NCBI GenBank assembly: GCA_945874855.1
Contig: CAMCIP010000066.1
Location: 1-10,755 of the forward strand
Source: Brevundimonas vancanneytii
GTDB lineage: Bacteria; Pseudomonadota; Alphaproteobacteria; Caulobacterales; Caulobacteraceae
Length of the DNA: 10,755 bases
Reading direction: 5' to 3'
The position numbers were made by a program, and so were the translations under genes. Within the stretch, counting starts at the first letter, position 1; each line of letters opens with the position of its first letter. A model generated the notes under the pieces. That model searched no databases and had not been told where the DNA came from. It was given only the letters and a program-made list of their open reading frames with translations. Below, one piece after another: positions 6,269 to 10,755 of this stretch.

Positions 6269-6325
6269 GACGAAATTTCCTCTCGGGACCGCGTGCGGGT
6301 GACGGGAGGGCCGGAAAGACTGCCC

Positions 6326-9040
6326 ATGCTCCAGGAACGCTTCACTCCCGCCGCCGCCGAACCCCGTCTGTACGAGATGTGGGAGGCGTCGGGCCTGTTC
6401 GCGCCGAAACAGGACACGGCCGCCGAGGCCTATTCCATCGTCATCCCGCCGCCGAACGTCACGGGCAGCCTGCACATCGGCCATGCGCTGAACAACACGC
6501 TGCAGGACATCCTGGCGCGCTATCACCGGATGAAGGGCAAGGCCGTGCTTTGGCTGCCGGGCACGGACCACGCCGGCATCGCCACCCAGATGGTGGTCGA
6601 GCGCCAGCTGTCTGCCTCCGGCAACATCGGCCGGCGCGACATGGGCCGCGAGGCCTTCGTGGAGACGGTGTGGAAGTGGAAGGCCGAGAGCGGCGGCACG
6701 ATCGTGCGCCAGCTGCGCCGGCTGGGCGCCAGCTGCGACTGGTCGCGCGAGCGGTTCACCCTGGACGAGGGCCTGTCTGCGGCCGTGCGCAAGGTCTTCG
6801 TCCAGCTGCACAGGGAGGGCCTGATCTATCGCGACAAGCGGCTGGTGAACTGGGACCCGCATTTCCAGACGGCCATTTCGGATCTGGAGGTCGAGCAGAA
6901 GGAGGTCGACGGGGCCTATTGGCATTTCGCCTATCCGCTGGCGGACGGAGTCACCTATGAGCACCCGGTCGCCTTCGACGAGGAAGGCAAGGCGACGGCG
7001 TGGGAGACGCGGGACTTCATCGTCGTGGCCACCACCCGGCCCGAGACCATGCTGGGCGACACCGGGGTGGCGGTGCATCCGGACGACGCGCGGTATGCGG
7101 GGCTTGTCGGGAAGTCGGTGATCCTGCCGATCACCGGGCGTCGCATCCCGATCGTGGCCGACGACTATGCCGACCCGGCCAAGGGCTCGGGCGCGGTGAA
7201 GATCACCCCGGCGCACGACTTCAACGATTTTCAGGTCGGCAAGCGGGCGGGGCTGGCGGCGCTGAACGTCATGGACGCCTGCGGTCGGATCACCGGGGCC
7301 GACACGCCCGACGTGCCCGCAGAGTACGAGGGTATGGACCGCTTCGCCGCCCGCAAGGCCATCGTGGCCCGTGCGGAAGAGGAGGGCTGGCTGAAGCAGA
7401 TCGAGAAGACCCGCCACATGGTCCCGCACGGCGACCGCTCCGGTGTGGTCATCGAGCCGTGGCTGACGGACCAGTGGTACGTCGACGCCCACACCCTGGC
7501 CCAGCCGGCGCTGAAGGCGGTGGAGCAGGGCGACACGGTGTTCGAGCCCAAGTCCTACGAGAAGATCTATTTCGAATGGCTGCGCAACATCGAGCCCTGG
7601 TGCATCTCGCGCCAGCTGTGGTGGGGCCATCGGATCCCGGCCTGGTACGATGCCGACGGGACCATCTACGTCGCCGAGACCGAGGCGGAGGCCATGGCCC
7701 AGGCGGGGGGCAGGCCACTGACCCAGGACGAGGATGTGCTGGATACCTGGTTCAGCTCGGCCCTGTGGCCGTTCTCGACCATGGGCTGGCCGGACCAGAC
7801 CGAGGACCTGAAGCGCTTCTATCCGACCAGCGATCTGGTGACGGCGGCGGACATCATCTTCTTCTGGGTCGCCCGGATGATGATGATGGGACTGCACTTC
7901 ATGGATGAGGTGCCGTTCAAACGCGTCATCATCAATGGCCTGGTCCGCGACGAGAAGGGCCAGAAGATGTCGAAGTCCAAGGGCAACGTCATCGACCCCC
8001 TGACCATTGTCGACGAGCTGGGCGCCGACCCCTTGCGCTTCACCATGGCCATATTGTCGGGCACACGCGACATCAAGTTGTCGCGTCAGCGCATTGAAGG
8101 ATATCGCAACTTCGGCACCAAGCTGTGGAATGCCGCGCGCTTCTCGCAGATGAACGGCTGCGCGCGCGTGCCGGACTTTGACCCGGCGGGCGTGGAGCAG
8201 ACGCTGAACCGCTGGGTTCGGGGCGAGCTGACCAGGGCCGAGCGTCAGGTGTCGGCGGCCATTGAGGGCGGGCGGTTCGACGATGCGGCATCGGCCCTCT
8301 ACCGCTTCGTCTGGAACGTCTTCTGCGACTGGTATCTGGAACTGGCCAAGCCGGTGTTCCAGGGCTCGGACGAGGCGGCCCGGGCCGAGACGCGGGCGAT
8401 GACGGCCTGGACCCTCGATCAGACGATCAAGCTGCTGGCGCCGGTCATGCCCTTCATCACCGAGGAGCTGTGGGCCGAGCTGGGCAAGACCGGGCCGGCG
8501 CGCGACGAGCCCATGCTGCTGGGCGCCCGCTGGCCCGACCTGCCCGACGCCTTCGTGGACGCGCAGGCGGAGGCAGAGATCGGCTGGCTGGTCGAGGTGG
8601 TCGAGGCCGTGCGGTCGCTGAAGGGCGAGATGAATGTGGCGGCCGCGAAGCCGCCCCTGACCTTCGTCGCGCCGGACGCCGTGACCGTCGCCCGGATCGC
8701 GCGCCACCGCGACCTGTTGCTGACCCTGGCCCGGGCGTCGGAGATCGGCGCAGCCGAAGCGGTGCCCGAAGGGGCGGTGACCCTGGTCTGTGGCGGCGCC
8801 ACCGTGGCCCTGACCCTGGCCGGGATCGTGGATCTGACGGCAGAACGCGCACGTCTGGAGAAGGAGATCGCCGCCTTCGAATCCGACGCCGCCCATGTGA
8901 TGAAGAAGCTGGGCAATCCCAGCTTCCTCGACCGCGCCGCGCCCGAGGTGGTGGCCGAGCAGCGCGACAAGCTGGCCGAGGCCGAGGCCGGCAAGGCGCG
9001 GCTTGAGGTGGCGCTGGCGCGGCTCAGCGGCCTGGAGTGA
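6326..9040 (+). CDS. valS: Valyl-tRNA synthetase
   Basis: This class I aminoacyl-tRNA synthetase charges tRNA-Val with valine (EC 6.1.1.9) and hydrolyses mischarged threonine. The 904 residues are normal for alphaproteobacteria. The catalytic signatures are PPPNVTGSLHIGH (41-53, the HIGH motif at 50-53) and GQKMSKSKGN (545-554, KMSKS at 547-551). The CP1 editing domain is marked by TTRPETMLGDTGVAVHP (236-252). WCISRQLWWGHRIPAW (425-440) is the conserved re-entry into the Rossmann core. The anticodon-binding helical domain follows, and the last 65 or so residues form the charged coiled-coil arm typical of ValS. ATG 6326 is chosen because the conserved N-terminus begins there and GGAAAG (6313-6318) lies 7 bases upstream. 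A longer in-frame start at 6227 would run through the popZ terminator. A -35-like TTGACG (6267-6272) overlaps the terminator T-tract, but I find no matching -10. Confidence 0.98.
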   Translation: MLQERFTPAAAEPRLYEMWEASGLFAPKQDTAAEAYSIVIPPPNVTGSLHIGHALNNTLQDILARYHRMKGKAVLWLPGTDHAGIATQMVVERQLSASGNIGRRDMGREAFVETVWKWKAESGGTIVRQLRRLGASCDWSRERFTLDEGLSAAVRKVFVQLHREGLIYRDKRLVNWDPHFQTAISDLEVEQKEVDGAYWHFAYPLADGVTYEHPVAFDEEGKATAWETRDFIVVATTRPETMLGDTGVAVHPDDARYAGLVGKSVILPITGRRIPIVADDYADPAKGSGAVKITPAHDFNDFQVGKRAGLAALNVMDACGRITGADTPDVPAEYEGMDRFAARKAIVARAEEEGWLKQIEKTRHMVPHGDRSGVVIEPWLTDQWYVDAHTLAQPALKAVEQGDTVFEPKSYEKIYFEWLRNIEPWCISRQLWWGHRIPAWYDADGTIYVAETEAEAMAQAGGRPLTQDEDVLDTWFSSALWPFSTMGWPDQTEDLKRFYPTSDLVTAADIIFFWVARMMMMGLHFMDEVPFKRVIINGLVRDEKGQKMSKSKGNVIDPLTIVDELGADPLRFTMAILSGTRDIKLSRQRIEGYRNFGTKLWNAARFSQMNGCARVPDFDPAGVEQTLNRWVRGELTRAERQVSAAIEGGRFDDAASALYRFVWNVFCDWYLELAKPVFQGSDEAARAETRAMTAWTLDQTIKLLAPVMPFITEELWAELGKTGPARDEPMLLGARWPDLPDAFVDAQAEAEIGWLVEVVEAVRSLKGEMNVAAAKPPLTFVAPDAVTVARIARHRDLLLTLARASEIGAAEAVPEGAVTLVCGGATVALTLAGIVDLTAERARLEKEIAAFESDAAHVMKKLGNPSFLDRAAPEVVAEQRDKLAEAEAGKARLEVALARLSGLE

Positions 9041-9164
9041 GCATGCGGGGCATGCTGGCGCTGACGGTTTCCGACAGCACCAGCATGCCGCTGCGGGTCG
9101 AGGGGATTACCCACAGGGTCAGCGCGAGGAGGCCCAGCGCGATCAGGACGGTGACGGCGCGCAT
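9024..9164 (-). CDS. Putative 46-residue membrane miniprotein
   Basis: A small minus-strand frame encodes a short basic start, one hydrophobic helix (VTVLIALGLLALTLWVI, about 4-20) and a polar Ser/Met-rich tail of about 25 residues. I do not recognise a family. GAGGAG (9177-9172 on the minus strand) lies 7 bases before the ATG at 9164. A second ATG two codons upstream (9170) is only 1 base from that site, so 9164 is preferred. It follows the YHS-domain gene by 29 bases on the same strand and is probably co-transcribed with it. Its last 17 bases overlap the end of valS tail-to-tail, and a large inverted repeat lies inside it (9049-9089), which lowers confidence a little. Confidence 0.55.
   Translation of the reverse strand: MRAVTVLIALGLLALTLWVIPSTRSGMLVLSETVSASMPRMLTPGR
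9049..9089. other. Large inverted repeat downstream of valS
   Basis: GGCATGCTGG (9049-9058) pairs with CCAGCATGCC (9080-9089). Inside it, GCTG (9060-9063) pairs with CAGC (9075-9078), leaving one C-A mismatch and an 11-nt loop. The valS stop is 8 bases before the stem. There is no T-run on either side, so this is not a classical intrinsic terminator. It may still protect the valS mRNA end or slow polymerase between convergent genes. Confidence 0.5.
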
Positions 9165-9193
9165 CTTCATTCTCCTCGCGGTCGGGGCCCGGC

Positions 9194-9679
9194 TCAGCCC
9201 TGGTTGACGGTGAGGATGCGGGGCCAGTTGGCCTGTCCGCGGGCGATGGCGCCGGGGATGTCCTGCTCCCACAGCATCTGCGCGCGGGCATTGAAGTTCA
9301 GGTACAGACGCCCGTCGACGATGCGCCAGACGGCGGGATCGCCCGGTGCGATATAGCCCTGGCTGGCGGCCCAGGCGCAGTAGCCCCCGAACCGGGGCGC
9401 ATAGGCTTCAGGGTTTGCGCGAAAGGCGGCCAGATTGGCGGCGCTGGCAAAGCGCCAGATGGCCCCGTTCCACTCCAGCGTATGGGCGGCGTCGCCGAGG
9501 CGCGGCCCCCCCTCAGTGAAATAGGCGACGGCGTCGTATCCCGACAGGGCGAGGCCGTCCTCGCCCACATGGACGGGCGGCCAGGCGGCGGGTGTCACGG
9601 CACTGGCCTCGGCCGGGGGCGCGGCCGCGAGGGGCGCGGCGAGGAGGAGGCTGGCGGCGAGGATCAGGGTCTGGTTCAT
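9194..9679 (-). CDS. Exported YHS-domain protein
   Basis: A 161-residue protein has a clear signal peptide (MNQTLILAASLLLAAPLAAA, 1-20, then PPAEA) followed by a periplasmic YHS-type domain. Diagnostic features are LSGYDAVAYFTEGGPRLG (45-62), a tryptophan-rich strand LEWNGAIWRFAS (68-79), NLAAFRANPEAYAPRFGGYCAWA (82-104) and the late strand DGRLYLNFN (122-130). YHS domains are linked to metal binding in other proteins, and the GGYC cysteine (101) is the usual conserved residue. The exact role of this stand-alone family is not known. No purine-rich ribosome-binding site precedes the ATG at 9679, which is unusual beside its neighbours. The downstream miniprotein gene lies 29 bases away and probably shares its transcript. 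It is divergent from tlyA. Confidence 0.9.
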   Translation of the reverse strand: MNQTLILAASLLLAAPLAAAPPAEASAVTPAAWPPVHVGEDGLALSGYDAVAYFTEGGPRLGDAAHTLEWNGAIWRFASAANLAAFRANPEAYAPRFGGYCAWAASQGYIAPGDPAVWRIVDGRLYLNFNARAQMLWEQDIPGAIARGQANWPRILTVNQG

Positions 9680-9837
9680 GGCGGAGGTCCGGCGGTGTTG
9701 AGGGGACGTCGATGACTTCGCGTCCGACGACCCCGGGGTTACGCCCGCTCAGGCAAAATTCTGTGCCCGGACCGGGGCGTCGGCGATGAGGCTGTCCTTG
9801 CGCCCGCCCCCGGTCAGCAGGGCCAGGGAGGCGGCCT

Positions 9838-9866
9838 TTGACGGATGCGTCCGGCGCATGAATAAG
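9838..9866 (+). promoter_or_regulatory. Probable promoter of tlyA overlapping its start region
   Basis: TTGACG (9838-9843) is an excellent -35 and AATAAG (9861-9866) a four-of-six -10, with 17 bases between them. The predicted start point (about 9872-9874) falls on the tlyA initiation codons themselves. The only Shine-Dalgarno-like AAGGG (9864-9868) overlaps the -10. Elsewhere in the 195-base divergent gap (9680-9874) I find no comparable promoter facing the YHS gene. Confidence 0.5.
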
Positions 9867-9874
9867 GGCGCATG

Positions 9875-10681
9875 ATGCGGCTGGACGCCCTGCTGGTCGC
9901 GCGCGGCCTTGTCGCCGGACGCGCCCGGGCCCGGGCGGCGATCGAGGCCGGCGGGGTGACCGTCGACGGCGTGGCGGCGACCTCCGCATCCCAGAAGGTC
10001 CGGCCCGGTGCGGTGCTGGATGCGGTCGAGGCGCATGATTTCGTGGGGCGGGGGGCCCTGAAGCTGGATCATGCGCTGACGCATTGGCCGGTGCCGGTGG
10101 AGGGACGGGTGGTACTGGACGTCGGGGCCTCCACCGGCGGCTTCACCGAAGTGTGCCTGCGGCGCGGGGCCCGGCGCGTCTTCGCCGTGGACGTGGGCTC
10201 GGGCCAGCTGCATGCGCGCCTCGCCGAAGATCCGCGGGTGGCGAACCTTGAGCGCACGGACGCGCGGGACCTGACGGCGACGATCGTCGAAGAGGCGCCG
10301 GAACTGATCGTCTGCGATGCCAGCTTCATCGGCCTGGCCAAGATCCTGCCGGCGGCCTTGAGCCTGGCCGCGCCGGGTGCGGATCTGGTGGCGCTGGTCA
10401 AACCCCAGTTCGAGATGGAAGACCGGTCCCGGGTCGGGCGTGGCGGCGTGGTGCGCGATGCCGGGGCGCGAGAGGCGGCTCTGGACCGGGTCTGTGGGTG
10501 GCTGGCCACGTGCGGCTGGAGCGTGCAGGCCACGATGGAAAGCCCGATCACGGGCGGCGACGGCAATGTCGAGTTCCTGCTTCGGGCCCGGCGGGACGGG
10601 ACCGGTCCGGACAGGGAAAGACCGCCGGTGGAGGGTTCCACCGGCGGCCTCCGTCACGTCGCCGATCGACAGGGGGGCTGA
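9875..10681 (+). CDS. tlyA: TlyA-family rRNA 2'-O-methyltransferase (hemolysin-A family)
   Basis: TlyA methylates cytidine 2'-OH groups in 16S and, in many bacteria, 23S rRNA, and in some species affects sensitivity to capreomycin. Residues 1-60 form an S4 RNA-binding domain (MRLDALLVARGLVAGRARAR, 1-20). The rest is an FtsJ/RrmJ-like methyltransferase with SAM motif LDVGASTGGFTE (81-92) and a complete K-D-K-E set: K63 in GALKLDHAL, D148 in VCDASFIG, K176 in VKPQFE and E233 in GNVEFLL. Two adjacent ATGs (9872, 9875) are possible. The second fits the family N-terminus and lies 6 bases after AAGGG. The family normally ends near LLRARR (240). Here 28 further residues follow, low in hydrophobics and translated through a perfect 11-bp hairpin, so the native stop may have been lost. 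It is convergent with the gene fragment at the window edge. Confidence 0.95.
   Translation: MRLDALLVARGLVAGRARARAAIEAGGVTVDGVAATSASQKVRPGAVLDAVEAHDFVGRGALKLDHALTHWPVPVEGRVVLDVGASTGGFTEVCLRRGARRVFAVDVGSGQLHARLAEDPRVANLERTDARDLTATIVEEAPELIVCDASFIGLAKILPAALSLAAPGADLVALVKPQFEMEDRSRVGRGGVVRDAGAREAALDRVCGWLATCGWSVQATMESPITGGDGNVEFLLRARRDGTGPDRERPPVEGSTGGLRHVADRQGG
10622..10647 (+). other. Perfect hairpin inside the tlyA 3' tail
   Basis: CCGCCGGTGGA (10622-10632) and TCCACCGGCGG (10637-10647) form an 11-bp perfect stem with loop GGGT. One mismatch further out, AG/CT (10619-10620 with 10649-10650) also pair. It resembles the stem of an intrinsic terminator, but the flank is CCTCCGTC rather than a T-run. 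It lies within the coding frame of tlyA. Confidence 0.6.
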
Positions 10682-10702
10682 AAAGAGCGGCGACGCGATT
10701 CC

Positions 10703-10755
10703 TCAGCGACCGCTGCAGACCCGTTCGCTGCGGGTCACGGTGCGGCCCCAGGAGT
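10703..10755 (-). CDS. C-terminal end of an unidentified minus-strand gene (partial)
   Basis: One minus-strand frame enters from the right edge and ends at a TGA (10705-10703). It encodes a final stretch reading SWGRTVTRSERVCSGR. It is too short to identify. A convergent gene end 21 bases from the tlyA stop would be a normal arrangement, and the composition looks coding, but this could be chance. Confidence 0.33.
   Translation of the reverse strand, partial: SWGRTVTRSERVCSGR

Noticed and set aside
6227..6325. A 33-residue N-terminal extension of ValS
   Set aside because: It would be encoded through the intrinsic terminator and shows no similarity to known ValS N-termini; ATG 6326 has a ribosome-binding site and begins the conserved sequence.
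6005..8896. A 963-codon open frame on the minus strand, longer than valS itself
   Set aside because: It lies antisense to popZ and valS, crosses the popZ terminator, has no domain signature and is rich in Arg/Gly/His/Pro, as expected from antisense of high-GC codons. popZ and valS explain the region fully.
9749..10657. A 302-codon minus-strand frame opposite tlyA
   Set aside because: It is antisense to an intact TlyA with a full catalytic set; it has no recognisable domain and would overlap the tlyA promoter region.
1..10755. Mobile elements, CRISPR arrays, prophage or defence genes
   Set aside because: No transposase, integrase, spaced direct repeats or tRNA-adjacent integration scar is visible, and codon use is uniform across the window.

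Overview
This window looks like the chromosome of a high-GC alphaproteobacterium of the family Caulobacteraceae, most likely Brevundimonas or a close relative. The best evidence is a clear PopZ pole-organizing protein, which has the MEEILASIRRIISEDD N-terminus and VLELTD linker motif that I recall from Caulobacter crescentus. It lies between a TolC-type outer-membrane channel and valS. From memory, C. crescentus has the same tolC(rsaFa)-popZ neighbourhood. The genus is an inference from recall; no search was run.

Layout, left to right. A minus-strand tRNA-Asn(GUU) (22-96) is divergent from a SpoU/TrmH-family RNA 2'-O-methyltransferase (165-965). A small putative single-span membrane protein (1057-1179) follows. 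Next is phosphoglucomutase pgm (1283-2917), which starts at TTG behind a perfect Shine-Dalgarno. A minus-strand tRNA-Cys(GCA) (2934-3007) points into the end of pgm. A divergent plus-strand block then holds a PCMT-fold protein with a lost SAM-binding motif (3177-3806), a TolC-family channel with signal peptide (3941-5482) and popZ (5602-6204). A strong intrinsic terminator (6234-6268) ends that block, and valS (6326-9040) follows.

After valS the orientation changes. A minus-strand pair encodes an exported YHS-domain protein (9194-9679) and a 46-residue membrane miniprotein (9024-9164) whose end overlaps the valS end. The 16S/23S rRNA methyltransferase tlyA (9875-10681) is divergent from this pair. 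The last 53 bases probably hold the 3' end of another minus-strand gene.

Functionally the region is mostly core: translation and RNA modification (two tRNAs, SpoU methylase, ValS, TlyA), sugar-phosphate metabolism (Pgm), cell polarity (PopZ) and envelope export (TolC). There is no mobile element, CRISPR array or phage gene, and base composition and codon use look uniform throughout. I do not see a new multi-gene system. The points worth a second look are local: a 12-bp tandem duplication in the PopZ oligomerization helix, a calcium-loop-like motif in an exposed TolC loop, the degenerate methyltransferase beside tolC, a possible leaderless start for tlyA, and a TlyA tail translated through a perfect hairpin.
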